Source of the DNA: Laguncularia racemosa
Taxonomy: Eukaryota; Streptophyta; Magnoliopsida; Myrtales; Combretaceae
Assembly: GCA_037954665.1 (NCBI GenBank)
Contig: JBBMOL010000302.1
Span: 186,001 to 250,000 of the forward strand
Direction: 5' to 3'
Length of the DNA: 64,000 nucleotides
A program made the translations under genes and the position numbers. Positions 21,707 to 33,194 of the stretch are shown piece by piece. A model generated the notes under the pieces. That model was not told the DNA's origin and did not search any database. It worked only from the letters and a program-made list of their open reading frames with translations. How positions within the stretch are numbered: the first letter of the stretch is position 1; the number at the start of each line of letters is the position of its first letter.

Positions 21707-22535
21707 TGATGAGATCCATGATGAGATTCAAGCCGGAAGAAGGAATGTGGATCCTCTTGAAGTGCCGCTTGGACTGATCACAAGAAGTCGAGTGAAATGA
21801 CTCAAGGAAGCACTTAACGGGTTGATAAAGGTTGTCCATGAAGCCGGAAAGGATTGGAGCAATTATGAAGTTGGAACGGATTGGAACAACCATGGGAAGA
21901 CCCTTGCTCTTGTACAAGTTACACCGAACACGGGATGAAGAGGGCGTGTATTTTCAAGGCACGGCCATGTAGGAATCTCAAGATTGCACAGAATCATACA
22001 CGGCCAGACACACGGCTAAAAGGCACAGCTGTGTATGGAGTCAAGCAAATCCACAGAAAGATACACGTCTAGAAGTACACGGTCGTGTATCTCTTCAAGG
22101 CCGACTCAAGGCCGCCGGCCTTCATGTTTACACCGCCGGCTTTCTTGTTCTGTTTTTGTTTTTTTTACGCAACTTATCTAAGTTATGTCGTTTTAGGCTT
22201 TAATGTTACGCATTGTAAACCCTAATATAAGCTCCTAGGGTTAGAATACATGGATAGAACATACATCTTAGAACATTAAACATCTTTGAGAGGCTCCTCT
22301 CTTAGTTCTTCAAGAACTAACTAGAACTTATCGGATTTTATTTCCGTGGCGTTCAACCTAACTTAACAATCGGTCTTTCATCCCGATTGTGGCGTCTTCA
22401 CATTATACCAAGGTTCTTGTCTCACTTATAGACAACGGGTCGCGGTTTCCACTTTAGGTGTTTGGGCGTCTTAGGTAACGAATTTCCGAACGTATTGGTA
22501 TTGGGTTTCATCACGGGTTGGCGTGGTTTGTATTA
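21707..22535 (+). repeat. 5' LTR of A2
   Basis: 829 bp from TGATGAGATCCATGATGAG to GTGGTTTGTATTA (CA mutated to TA). Lacks one 20-bp CATTCCAATGCCGCCGGC unit present in the 3' LTR, which explains the length difference. Carries TACACG/CGTGTA half sites at about 21940-22095. A TATAAG box candidate is at 22226-22231. Confidence 0.88.
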
Positions 22536-22538
22536 GTT

Positions 22539-22550
22539 TGGTATCAGAGC
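22539..22550 (+). other. Primer binding site of A2
   Basis: TGGTATCAGAGC, full match to the plant tRNA-iMet-type site, four bases after the LTR end. Confidence 0.88.
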
Positions 22551-23014
22551 TTAGGTTTGTCAAAACATCAAGTTTGGTTGAGGAAGGTAACATCAAAACC
22601 CTAACTCCAATCGTTCATATCCATTGTTAACATTCAATTTCGTAATATTAATTGTCTTTTGATAGTGTAGTATCTACTAGTCGATTGTTACAAGAAAAAA
22701 AAAAGAAGGAAAAGAAAAGAGAAACGTGATCAAGAGCAATAACAAAGACAAAAAAAAAAAAATTCGGATAGAAAAATAGAGGAAAATTTACGAACCCTAG
22801 AGTTGTTTTGAATTCTATGGAAGGGAATTGGTGTAGTTCGGGTTAGTTCCAAGAGAATTGAGAAGAGGAATTGGCGAGTTGATATCATCATTGTTTGTGA
22901 GCATACATGAGTGACTGTGTGATATCACCATTTGAGTGAAACACGTAAGCGAGTGTATCGTGAGGTTCAATCATATATATATTTGTGTTAGTACTAATCT
23001 TTTCTGCAGGGACA

Positions 23015-24097
23015 ATGTCGAGACAACATTCTCCTGAAGGTGAGAGGGGAAGGTTTGATGCTAGGTTAGTAATTGAGGCGTTGAGGGGTGAGATGAAGAG
23101 GATGTTCCAAGAGGGAATGGAATAAATTCATGAGACGGTAGAGCAAAGACTAGAGCAATCCATAAATGTATTCTAAGGGCGTAAGAGGGAGAGTCGTTCT
23201 AGGAGAGTACCGAGGGGTGGAGATGAAATGTCAGATGATGACTTTGATGAGCCTTCTATCAGGAGTTATAGAGGATATAGTGGTCGGAATAGAGGAACTA
23301 GGGATTGGGAAGATAGAGGAGATAGGAATAGAGAGGATGATCAATTAAGTAGCATAAAGATGAAGATTCCTCCTTTCCAAGGGAAGAATGATCCCGAGGC
23401 GTACTTAGAGTGGGAGAAAAAGGTGGAGATGGTGTTTTATTGTCACAACTATAGTGGGAGAAAGAAAGTAAAACTTGCTGCCATTGAGTTTTCGGATTAT
23501 GCTATAGTGTGGTGGGATCAACTAATGTTGAATAGGAGAAGGAGTGGCGAGCCACCTATTGAGTCTTGGGAAGAGATGAAAAGAGTGATGAAAAAGCGGT
23601 TTGTGCCTGCGTATTACTATCGTGAATTGCGCAACAAGTTGCAAACTCTGAGGCAGGGAAGCCGAAGTGTAGATGAGTATTTCAAGGAAATCGAAGTCAC
23701 TATGATTAGGGTGAATGTAGAGGAGGATAGAGAGGCTACAGTGGCTAGGTTTCTTGCTGGGTTGAATAAAGAAATCCAAAATGTGGTTGAATTGCAGCAT
23801 TATGTAGAATTGGAGGATATGGTTCACATGGCTATAAAGGTTGAGAACCAGCACAAGAGGAAAGGTAGTAGTAATGCACGGTTTCCATAAGGTAATGGTT
23901 CATCCACTTGGAAGACCAACCAATGGAAGAAAGAAGAAAAGCCTTTACCCACCAAACCAAAAGGGGAGCTGAGGCAAGCAGGTTCTACTCCTGGTAACCA
24001 AGGTAACCCTGATTCTTCTACTTCTAGAAATCGTGACATTAGATGTTTTAAATGCCAAGGTAGAGGCCATATTGCTAGTCAATGTCCAAATAGGCGT
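23015..24097 (+). pseudogene. A2 gag
   Basis: ATG at 23015 (MSRQHSPEGERGRFDARL), in the same frame as the 23228-23890 stretch and as pol. The capsid contains KIPPFQGKNDPEAYLEW and YAIVWWDQLMLNRRR. The knuckle CFKCQGRGHIASQC is at about 24046-24087. Stops: TAA after EGME near 23123, TAA near 23174, TAA at 23888. The first two are single-base changes from Gln codons seen in A1. The third coincides with a stop in A1. Role: particle formation and RNA packaging. Confidence 0.88.
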
Positions 24098-26056
24098 GTG
24101 ATGATTTTGTGTGATGATGGAGAGTATGAGACTGAGGGGGTTAGTGAAGAAGATGATATGCCTCCATTAGAGGATGCTAGTGATGATGAGGAGCCTACAA
24201 TGGGAAGGCTAGTGGCAGTAGTGAAGCGAGTGTTGAATGTGCAGGTGAAGGAAGAAGAGGAGGTGCAAAGAGAGAATATATTTCATACTAGATGCTATCT
24301 AGGTGATCATATTTGCAGTTTGATCATTGATGGAGGAAGTTGCACCAATGTAGTGAGCAATTTTATTGTTGAGAGGCTGGGGCTCAAAACTGTTAGACAC
24401 CCTAGTCCATATAAATTGCAGTGGTTGAATGATAATGGAGAGACTAAGGTGAGTAAGCAAGCATTGATTGGTTTTCGCATTGGTAGGTACGAGGATGAGT
24501 TGTTATGTGATGTAGTGCCAATGCAAGCATGTCATGTGTTGTTGGGGAGGCCGTTGCAATTTGATAGGAAGGTTGTTCATGATGGCTTTTCTAACAAGTA
24601 TATGCTTGTTCACCAAGGGAAAAGCTTTAATCTTAAACCGTTAACACCTAAGCAGGTGTATGAGGACCAGTTGCAGCTACAACAGTCTTTTGCAAAACAT
24701 AAGGTAAGTGAAAAGCAGAGGGAGAGTGAGAAAGCAAAAGACAATGAGAAAGAGAAGGAATACAAAAGTCAAGATCAAAAGGAAAAAGAGAGGAAGGCTG
24801 GAAAGAGTGTGAGAGGCCAAGTTAAAGGGAGATCAACTTTGGTGGTGAGTGAAAAGGAGAGGGTAGCCTTGCAAAAGGAGAGTTGTGTGGCAAGAACGAG
24901 TGTAGTAAGGAGAGCGTTAGTGATGAGGCAACCTATGTTGTTGCTGGTTTTTAAAGAAACATGTTTGACTACTAACGAATTATCTAACTCTTTGCCTAGT
25001 GTGGTTGTGTCTCTTGTGCAGGACTTTGAAGATGTCTTCCCTGAGGAGATTCCAAAGGGATTACCACCTATTCGTGGTATTGAACACCAGATTGACCTTG
25101 TACCCGGAGCATCGATTCCAAACAAGCCAACTTATAGGAGCAATCCGGAGGAGACAAAGGAACTCCAAAGGCAGGTCGATGAATTAATGGAGAAGGGGTA
25201 CGTGAGAGAAAGCATGAGTCCATGTGCAGTGCCTGTGATTTTGGTGCCTAAGAAGGATGGGACATGGAGAATGTGTGTTGACTGCCGCGCCATCAACAAC
25301 ATGACGGTAAAGTATCGTCATCCTATTCCTCACTTAGATGATATGTTAGACGAGTTACATGGGTCTAGTGTCTTTTCCAAAATTGATCTGAAAAGTGGAT
25401 ATCACCAAATTAGAATGAAAGAAGGTGATGAATGGAAAACTACATTCAAAACAAAATATAGATTGTATGAGTGGTTAGTAATGCCTTTCGGTTTAACTAA
25501 TGCACCTAGTACTTTTATAAGACTTATGAACCATGTTTTGAGGACTTTTATTGGAAAATTTGTGGTTGTTTATTTTGATGATATCCTCATTTACAGCAAG
25601 AGTTTGGAAGATCATATATCTCACTTGAGTGATGTTTTAGAAGTGCTTCGAAAGGAAAAATTATATGCTAACCTCAAGAAGTGCACTTTTTGCATAGACA
25701 AACTTGTGTTTCTTGGTTTTGCTGTTAGTGCACAGGGAATACAGGTTGATGAAGAAAAGGTTCGTGCGATCCAAGAATGGCCTAGTCCAACCAATGTAAG
25801 TAATGTGGGGAGCTTCCATGGACTAGCGAGTTTTTACAGGAGATTTGTGAAGGATTTCAGCACCATTGCTGCACCACTTACTGAGGTAATTAAGAAGAAC
25901 GTGGGGTTCAAATGGGGAGAGCAACAAGAGAAGGCCTTTCAGACGCTTAAAAATAAGCTGACTCAGGCGCCATTACTTGCTTTACCTAACTTTGCTAAAA
26001 TGTTTGAAATTGAGTGTGATGCCTCGGGATTAAGTATTGGAGCAGTGCTTATGTAG
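24098..26056 (+). pseudogene. A2 protease and reverse transcriptase
   Basis: 652 codons open. Protease: active site IIDGGSCTNVVS near residue 79 and ACHVLLGRPLQFDRKV near 146. Linker: Lys/Glu-rich, about 200-275. RT: PKKDGTWRMCVDCRAINNMT, FSKIDLKSGYHQIRMKEGDE, VMPFGLTNAPSTFIRLMN and the catalytic YFDDILIYS box, all intact, followed by the connection domain to DASGLSIGAVLM. A TAG (from CAG) at 26054-26056 ends the open stretch just inside RNase H. RT is the best preserved in the window. Confidence 0.92.
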
Positions 26057-26752
26057 GAGCGAAGACCGATTGCATTCTTTAGTGAGAAGCTAAGTGGGGC
26101 AACCTTGAACTACCCTACTTACGACAAGGATTTATATGCATTGGTTCGAGCCTTGGAGACGTGGCAACACTACCTGTGGCCAAAAGAGTTCGTGATCCAC
26201 ACTGATCATGAATCTTTGAAGTACTTAAAGGGGCAACATAAGCTGAACAAGAGGCAAGCTCGTTGGGTGGAGTTCATCGAAACATTTCCATATGTCATCC
26301 ACTACAAGCAAGGTAAAGAGAATGTCGTGGTTGATGCACTTTCTAGAAGGTATACTCTTATTTCTACTCTTAGTTCTAGACTGCTTGGTTTTGAGCACAT
26401 TAAGGAATTATATGCTATTGATCGAGATTTTTGTGAGGAGTATGTGCATTGTGAGAAGAGTGGGCATGGTAAATTTTATAAGCATGAAGGATTCTTGTTT
26501 AGGGAGAATAAACTATGCATTCCAAATTGTTCTTTAAGAGAATTATTAGTGAGGGAGTCTCATGGAGGAGGTTTAATGGGACACTTTGGAGTAGCCAAAA
26601 CCTTAGGGATATTGCATGAACACTTCTATTGGCCTCACATGAAACGAGATGTTGAGAGGATTTGTGAGCGATGTGTTACGTGTAAGCAAGCGAAATCTAG
26701 AGTCCAACCTCAAGGGTTTTACACCCCACTTCCCATTCCTCATGAGCCTTAG
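26057..26752 (+). pseudogene. A2 RNase H and integrase zinc finger
   Basis: Same frame as RT after the stop. RNase H blocks: RRPIAFFSEKLSGATLNYPT, YALVRALETWQHYL, FVIHTDHESLKYLKGQ, VDALSRR. Integrase HHCC: GHFGVAKTLGILHEHFYWP with CERCVTC. It ends PLPIPHEP then TAG (TGG to TAG) at 26750-26752 before VDISMDFVL. RNase H removes template RNA; the finger belongs to integrase. Confidence 0.9.
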
Positions 26753-27628
26753 GTAGATATTTCTATGGATTTTGTATTAAGTTTACCCAGGTCTAACATG
26801 GTCGAGATTCTATTTTTGTAGTTGTTGATAGATTCTCTAAAATGGCACATTTCATTCCTTGTCACAAAACGGATGATGCTTGTAATATTGTTAATTTATT
26901 CTTTAGGGAAGTTGTGCGATTGCATGGTATGCCTAGAACAATTGTATCAGATAGGGATGCTAAGTTCTTGAGCTACTTTTGGAAGACCTTGTGGGCTAAG
27001 TTAGGAACTAAGTTATTGTTTTCTACTACTTGTCATCCACAGATTGATGGTCAAACTGAGGTAGTAAATCGAACTTTATCTACCTTGTTGAGGGCTATAA
27101 TTAAAAAGAATATTAAAAGTTGGGAGGATTGTTTGCCGCATGTTGAATTTGCTTATAACCGTACAGTGCATTCTGCTACTAAATTTACTCCTTTTGAGAT
27201 TGTGTATGGTTTTAATCCACTAACTCCTTTGGATTTATCACCTTTGCCTGTTTCTGAGTATGTTAATTTAGATGGCAAGAAGAAGGCCAAATTTATTAAA
27301 CAGATCCATGAGAAGGCAAGGCTAAACATTGAGTGAAGAACAGAGCAGTATGTGAAACAAGCCAACAAGGGTCGTCGACAAACTGTCTTTGAACCTGGAG
27401 ATTGGGTTTGGGTTCACATGCGCAAAGAGCGGTTTCCCGTGCAGCGTCGATCTAAACTACTTCCTAGAGGCGATGGACCATTTTAAGTTCTTGAGCGCAT
27501 CAACGATAATGCATACAAGATAGATTTGCCTGGTGAGTATCAAGTAAGTGACACATTTAATGTTACTGATCTGAGTCCTTTTGATGTAGGTGATGATTTG
27601 AGGATAAATCCTTTTCAAGAGGAGGGAA
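26753..27628 (+). pseudogene. A2 integrase core and C-terminus
   Basis: VDISMDFVLSLPRS is followed by a frameshift near 26800, then an open stretch 26842-27336 with MAHFIPCHKTDDACN, SDRDAKFLSYFW and HPQIDGQTEVVNRTL (second D and E of the DDE triad). After a TGA at 27334 the basic RKERFPVQRRSKLLPRGDGPF and ERINDNAYKIDLPGEYQVSD segment follows, with a stop (TAA) near 27484. The frame reaches the polypurine tract (NPFQEEG) and, after a one-base loss, would continue into the LTR as in A1. Confidence 0.88.
27617..27628 (+). other. Polypurine tract of A2
   Basis: AAGAGGAGGGAA directly before TGATGAGA of the 3' LTR. Confidence 0.85.
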
Positions 27629-28477
27629 TGATGAGATCATGATGAGAGTCAAGCTGGAAGAAGGAATGTGGATCCTCTTGAAGTGCCGCTTGGACTGATC
27701 ACAAGAAGTCGAGCGAAACGACTCAAGGAAGCACTTAACGGGTTGATAAAAGATGTCCATGAAGCCGGAAAGGATTGAAGCAATTATGAAGTTGGAACGG
27801 ATTGGAACAACCATAGGAAGACCCTTGCTCTTGTATAGGTCACACTGGACACGGGATAAAGAGGGCGTGTATTTTCAAGGCACGGCCGTGTAGGAATCTC
27901 AAGATTGCATAGAATCATACACGGCCAAACACACGGCTAAAAAGCACAGCCGTGTATGGAGTCAAGCAAATCCACAAAAAGATACACGTCTAGAAGTATA
28001 CGGCCATGTATCTCTTCAAGACCGGCTCAAGGCCGCCAGCCTTCATTCCAATGCCGCCGGCCTTCATGTTTACACCGCCGGCTTTCTTGTTCTGTTTTTG
28101 TGTTTTTTACGTAACTTATCTAAGTTATGTCGTTTTAGGCTTTAATGTTACGCATTGTAAACCCTAATATAAGCTCCTAGGGTTAGAACACATGGATAGA
28201 ACATACATCTTAGAACATTAAACATCTTTGAGAGGCTCCTCTCTTGGTTCTTCAAGAACTAACTAGAACTTATCGGATTTTATTTCCGTGGCGTTCAACC
28301 TGACTTATCAATCGGTCTTTCATCCCGATTGTGGCGTCTTCACATTATACCAAGGTTCTTGTCTCGCTTATAGACAACGGGTCGCGGTTTCCACTTTAGG
28401 TGTTTGGGCGTCTTAGGTAACGAATTTCCGAACGTATTGGTATTGGGTTTCGTCACAGGTTGGCGTGGTTCGTATCA
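27629..28477 (+). repeat. 3' LTR of A2
   Basis: 849 bp, ends GGTTCGTATCA, followed by TSD ATCTT. Encodes in decayed form the integrase tail (PLGLITRSRAKRLKEALNG). Has the extra GCCGCCGGCC-containing 20-bp unit near 28030-28060. Confidence 0.9.
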
Positions 28478-29345
28478 ATCTTGAATCTCCTTCTAAGCAT
28501 AAGTCTTTCCGAAGGAGCATAGATGAGGAAAGGGAAGATGAGGAGTCTGATATTGATGTGACTAGTTCTAGGAGTGGTAAAAGAGTTGTTCAGAGACAAG
28601 ATAGTAATTTGGGAAGCATTAAGATGATAATCCCTACTTTTCAAGGGAATAATGATCCTGAGTTGTATTTGGAGTGAGAAAGAAAGGTAGAACATGTATT
28701 TGATTGGCATACTTATTTCGAGAAGAAGGTTAAACTAGTAGTAGTTGAGTTCACTTATTATGCTAGCATTGGGTGGGATCAACTTCTGGTTAGTAGGCAA
28801 AGAATTAGTGAGAGACCTATTAGGTGATGGGAAGAGATGAAGGTAGTAATGAGAAAAAGGTTTATACCTAGTCATTACTATAGGGACTTGTATAGAAAGT
28901 TGTAGGGGATGACTCAAGGTTTCCTAAGTGTTAAGGATTATTACAAAGAGATGGAGATAGCTATGATTAGGGCTAACGTAGAAGAAGATTGTAAGGCAAA
29001 AATTGCTAGATTTGTTAATGGCCTAAATAGAGAGATAGTTGATGTTGTGGAGTCTCATCATTATGTGGAGATGGAGGAATTATTACATAAAGCTATCAAG
29101 GTAGAGAGGCAATTAAAGTCTAAGGGCACCTTTAGGTATGGCTTCGCTTCTAGCTCTTTAGGGAAGACAATCTGGAAGAATAGCAAGGATGTGTCTAAGC
29201 AAAAGGAGGATACAAAGGCTAAGGAACTAATTGTCTATCCTAAAGGTAAAAGTGAACTTAAATCTTCTACAGATCACATAATATTAAGTGTTTTAGGTGT
29301 CAAAGATTGGGGCACATTGCATCTCAGTGTCCAAACAAGAGGGTT
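28478..29345 (+). pseudogene. B gag, main part
   Basis: Continues B gag after A2. Capsid: GSIKMIIPTFQGNNDPELYLE, then TGA, then ERKVEHVFDWHTYFEKKVKL; further stops near 28825 (TGA) and 28903 (TAG). The 28909-29280 part holds VKDYYKEMEIAMIRANVEED and LLHKAIKVERQLKSKG. After a frameshift near 29285 the knuckle region reads CFRCQRLGHIASQCPNKRV. The family is the same as A but sequence identity is clearly lower. Confidence 0.85.
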
Positions 29346-30100
29346 ATGGTTGTTTTAGATAATGGTGATATAGAGAATGTCAGTTCAACTAAGGAAGAGA
29401 TGCCACCATTGGAAGAATGTAGTGATGTTAATATAGAAGGTCCTGTGAAAGGAGAGATGTTGGTTACTAAGTGTGCTCTAAACATACAACCTAAGGAAGA
29501 TGTTGATGAGGAACAGCATGAGCACATCTTTTATACTAGGTGCCATGTGAGTAGTAAGGTATGTAACATGATTATTGATAATGGTAGTTGCACCAATGTT
29601 GTAAGTTCTTTAATAGTTGAGAAATTGCATCTACTTACACCTAAGCATCTTAAACCATATAAGCTGCAATGGTTAAATGAATGTGGTGAAGTTAAGGCAA
29701 CAAAGTAGGTTGTAGTTGCATTTTCCATTGGCAACTATAAGGATGAGGTTCTTTGTGATGTAGTACCAATGCATGCTGGACATCTCCTTTTGGGGTGTCC
29801 ATGGCAATTTAATAGGAAGGTCACTCATGATGGGTACAAGAATGTGTACAAACTTGTAATGAATAACCAACTCATTATGCTAACACCTCTCAAACCTTTG
29901 GAGGCATATGAGGATCAAGTTAGGATAGTGAAAGAGTGCAAATTGAGAGAAAATAAAGTGAGTACACAAGAAAACAAAGAGAGTAATAAAAAGAGTGAGT
30001 GTGTACAAAAGAGTGGGAAAAGCAATGAAGAGAGCAGTAAGAAAGTGAGTGCTTTTGCTACAAAAGGAGAGATTAAGAGAGCTATGTTGGCGAGGTAACA
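29346..30100 (+). pseudogene. B protease and linker
   Basis: Acidic start (SSTKEEMPPLEECSD), protease active site IIDNGSCTNVVSSLIVEKL (D-N-G where A has D-G-G), a TAG at about 29706, then HAGHLLLGCPWQFNRKV (LGRPW changed to LGCPW). The linker is rich in Lys, Glu, Asn and Ser. Ends with a stop after RAMLAR at 30098. Both protease motifs carry substitutions. Confidence 0.82.
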
Positions 30101-30113
30101 ATTACTTGTACTT

Positions 30114-30431
30114 TTGTACAAGGATGTCTATTTTTTTGCTAACGATCTTAACTTCTCTTTGCCCAGCGTAGTTATGTCTTTACTGCAGGAATTTGAAGAT
30201 TTAATTCCTAAAGACATTCCAAATGGATTACCCCCTCTAAGAGGTATTGAACATTGGATAGACTTCATCCCAGGGTCATCAATCCCTAATAGACCCACTT
30301 ATAGAGCCAATCCAGAAGAGATAAAAGAGATTCAAAGGTAGGAGGATGAGCTAGTGCAAAAGGGATTTGTGAGGGAAAGTCCTAGCCCATGTTCAGTTCC
30401 TATGCTTTTGGTTCCCAAGAAAGATGGAACA
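30114..30431 (+). pseudogene. B reverse transcriptase, N-terminal part
   Basis: SLPSVVMSLLQEFEDLIPKD, GLPPLRGIEHWIDFIPGSSI, then a TAG after EIQR and continuation to SVPMLLVPKKDGT at 30430. The frame is cut there by the C3 solo LTR and resumes at 31220. Confidence 0.85.
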
Positions 30432-31219
30432 TGATGGGAATCAACCCTATGGTTTTAATAGTGGGGAAACCGAATTGGATGCATGAGCCCAAAAATCCAC
30501 ATATTGCCATATTTATCTAATAATGTTTATCTTTACACTTTAGCAGGTACATTTATCGGTTTTTACAGGATGGCGAATAAAATGCACTAAAGATCAAATT
30601 GGGGACATTCTTGGACTTAACTCCACCGGTCCACAATATGTTCAATTGAAGTGAAGAACCGGCCACTTGAAGACCATTTGTACTTGTAATTTGTTGTTCT
30701 AAGAACCGGCCACTTGTGGCTTATTTGTAATTTGTTGTGTTATTTTACCCTAATTGGAGCAAGTATAAATACTTGCTAAGTTTGGTTTTGAGGGAGTTTT
30801 TTTTAACATCTAAAATTACACACTTTTGCTATGAGGGGGATCCTTGCTTTCAAAAATTCTCTTATCAATTTCACAAGTGAAATTGTGCCGAGATTAACTT
30901 GAGAAGATTGTGAGCAACATCAATCTTTCTCTTATTGTTTCAAATTGTATTTAGTGCATCATATCTAGGTGCAATTTGTTTAGTTATTTGTTGTTCTCCA
31001 TGAGAATTAGGGTTCATCCATTTCAGATTTGAATCACTTTGATTTGAGTGGAATTCTAATTCAATTATATTGTTATCCATTACTACATATACAATTGCAT
31101 TGTTCTTCATCTCAATTTAGCATCAACGCCTTTGAATCCACGTGAATTAAGGATCATAGGTGTGTTGTTAATCACGCCATTTGTGGATGTATTTGCAATT
31201 CAATTAGTAAGGCACATCA
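30432..31219 (+). repeat. C3 solo LTR inside B RT
   Basis: 788 bp from TGATGGGAATCAACCC to AGTAAGGCACATCA. Flanking pentamers GAACA (30427-30431) and AAACA (31220-31224) differ at one base, a decayed TSD; B RT is collinear across it (KKDGT then HMCVDCRAIN). Contains the TATA inverted repeat GCAAGTATAAATACTTGC at 30759-30776 and paired CCGGCCACTTG words at 30658 and 30700. Confidence 0.87.
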
Positions 31220-31821
31220 AAACATAGCACATGTGTGTTGATTGTCGAGCCATCAACAAGATCAGCATCAAGTATAGATATCCTATTCCAAGGTTAGATG
31301 GTATGCTTGATGAGTTGTATGGCTCATGTCTGTTTTCTAAAATTGATTTAAAAAGTGGTTATCATCAAATTTGAATAAAGGAAGGTGATAAATGGAAATT
31401 TTCTTTTAAGACAAAATATGGGTTATATAAGTGGTTAGTCATGCCATTTGGCTTAACCAATGCACCCAGCACCTTTATGAGTCTAATGAGTCATGCTTTG
31501 CATTCTTTCATTGGAAAATTTGTTGTAGTCTACTTTAATGATATTTTAGTGTACAACAAAAATTTGGATGATCATGTTAAACACTTGCAAGCTGTTTTGA
31601 GTGTTTTAAGGGAAAATAAATTATATGTTAATTTGCAGAAGTGCAATTTTTGTATGGAATCCATTGTTTTTCTTAAATTTGTTGTAAGTTCATAAGGAAT
31701 AAAGGTGAATGAAGACAAGGTGAAGGCAATTAGGGACTGGCCTACACTAAGGAATGCAAGTGAGTTAAGAAGTTTTCATGGTCTAACAAGTTTCTATGGG
31801 AAGTTTGTAAAGGACTTTAGT
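31220..31821 (+). pseudogene. B reverse transcriptase, catalytic part, mutated active site
   Basis: Reads MCVDCRAINKISIKYRYPIP, SKIDLKSGYHQI, stop, MPFGLTNAPSTFMSLMSHAL, then VVVYFNDILVYNKNLDDH. The YFDD catalytic box is YFND (AAT at 31537-31539 for GAT), which would abolish catalysis. Ends LRSFHGLTSFYGKFVKDFS at 31821, where the C2 LTR starts. RNase H and integrase of B are absent. Confidence 0.87.
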
Positions 31822-32173
31822 TGATAGGAATCAAAATCTGTTAAGACCTATCATTAGGGCAAGAGTTAAATGGATTTCAAATCTTGGCGATGAGGACCCA
31901 TTTTGAGCACATCGACCTCGAAATTATTTGTTTACTGACCTCTTTTCTTTTATTCATGTATTGTATATTCCACAGGCACACTTATCATGCTTTATAGGGT
32001 GATGGATAAACTCACTAAGACTCAGCTTGTGGGTTATCCATGGACCGACCTAAACCGACAATGAGTTGGGCCGACGAATCCTATGGAAGAGCTAACATGA
32101 TGGAGACTATTTTTATTTGTAATTATTTCTTTGGATTATTTATGTTGTAATCTTTCTTTTGGGACACTTTCAT
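31822..32173 (+). repeat. C2 LTR, 5' segment (plus)
   Basis: Starts TGATAGGAATCAAAATCTG and is broken at 32173 by C1, whose TSD TTCAT (32169-32173) is repeated at 43232-43236. The C2 LTR continues at 43237. It shares its first part with the C2 solo LTRs at 7948-9170 and 44333-47010. Confidence 0.85.
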
Positions 32174-33176
32174 TGATGGGAAACTTTCTGACACTGTCAA
32201 CCTTTTCAGAACCCAATTTGGATGATGATCCAAATTGCTCATATTTTACCTTATGTCTTTATTTCTAATAAAATTTGAGAATAATCTTACAGGTACAATT
32301 ATAATTCTCCATGGGATGCCAAAATGTCCCACAACTTTAGTTGGACACAGAACATTTTTCAGGATAACAATCAAAGACCCGCTAGATTGTTCTCTATTCC
32401 GAGGCATTGGATCATGAAGACTTATGTTATTTTGTATCTTGTAATTTTTTATTGAACTATTTTGGTTGTATTTTGGTTTTGGGACACTTTTATTTCTTTG
32501 TAATTTTCATTTAGGGTTAGCCACCTTAAAAGTGGCAAACTTGTAATTTTGACAATTTTTAACCCTAGGAGTAACAAGTATAAATACTTGCTTAAGAGAG
32601 GGTTTGGAGGCCATATTTTGCAGATTATACACTTCTTCTTCACGTGAGAATTAGGGTTCCTAATTGTCATTAGACTCTTATCAATTTCAATCCCAAGAGT
32701 TGAAATTGTGGCGAGTGCAACACCTTGAAATTGTGAGTTGTATCAATTTCATTTTGTTGTGATTTCTTTTCTTCTCTAGTGTGTCATATCTAGGGTTGAA
32801 TTGAGATAGTTCTTGGTCAGAATTACTTATTATTGTTGATGAATTCTTGTGTTTATTTAAGGTCCCTTGCAATTGAATTCGAATCATCATTGAGAATTCC
32901 CTTGAAAACGTGTTTTTCACTATTAGAAAGGAGTCCTTGGAATTGGGGTTTTCTTTTGAATTTGTGGATTATTTTCGTGGATTATATGTGATTAGGGTGT
33001 TATTAGAAGAGATTATCATTTTGGTATTACAATTATATCTTTGAGCATTTGGAATTCTTTACATCTTCACTAGTGTTCACGTGAATTTTGCCCTTGTGGA
33101 TTCGGTTTTACCTTGACTTGAGATTGTTTTTTCTTAAGTCTTTTAATTGTGCTTCTAAGTGGAATTAGGAACATCA
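32174..33176 (+). repeat. 5' LTR of C1
   Basis: TGATGGGAAACTTTCTGAC to AATTAGGAACATCA. TATA inverted repeat (ACAAGTATAAATACTTGC) at 32574-32591; GCCACCTTAAAAGTGGC hairpin just before it. Confidence 0.87.
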
Positions 33177-33182
33177 TCTTTT

Positions 33183-33194
33183 TGGTATCAGAGC
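33183..33194 (+). other. Primer binding site of C1
   Basis: TGGTATCAGAGC, exact tRNA-iMet-type site, six bases after the LTR end. Confidence 0.87.

Larger units (their letters stand above)
21707..28477 (+). mobile_element. A2: near full-length CRM-like chromovirus
   Basis: 6.77 kb with perfect TSD ATCTT (21702-21706, 28478-28482), LTRs of 829 and 849 bp, PBS, leader, single-frame gag-pol, polypurine tract. It contains all domains: gag with CCHC knuckle, protease, RT with YFDD, RNase H, integrase with HHCC and DDE regions, and an LTR-encoded tail. Damage is limited to a handful of stops and small frameshifts, making it one of the younger insertions here. It lies inside gag of B. Confidence 0.93.
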
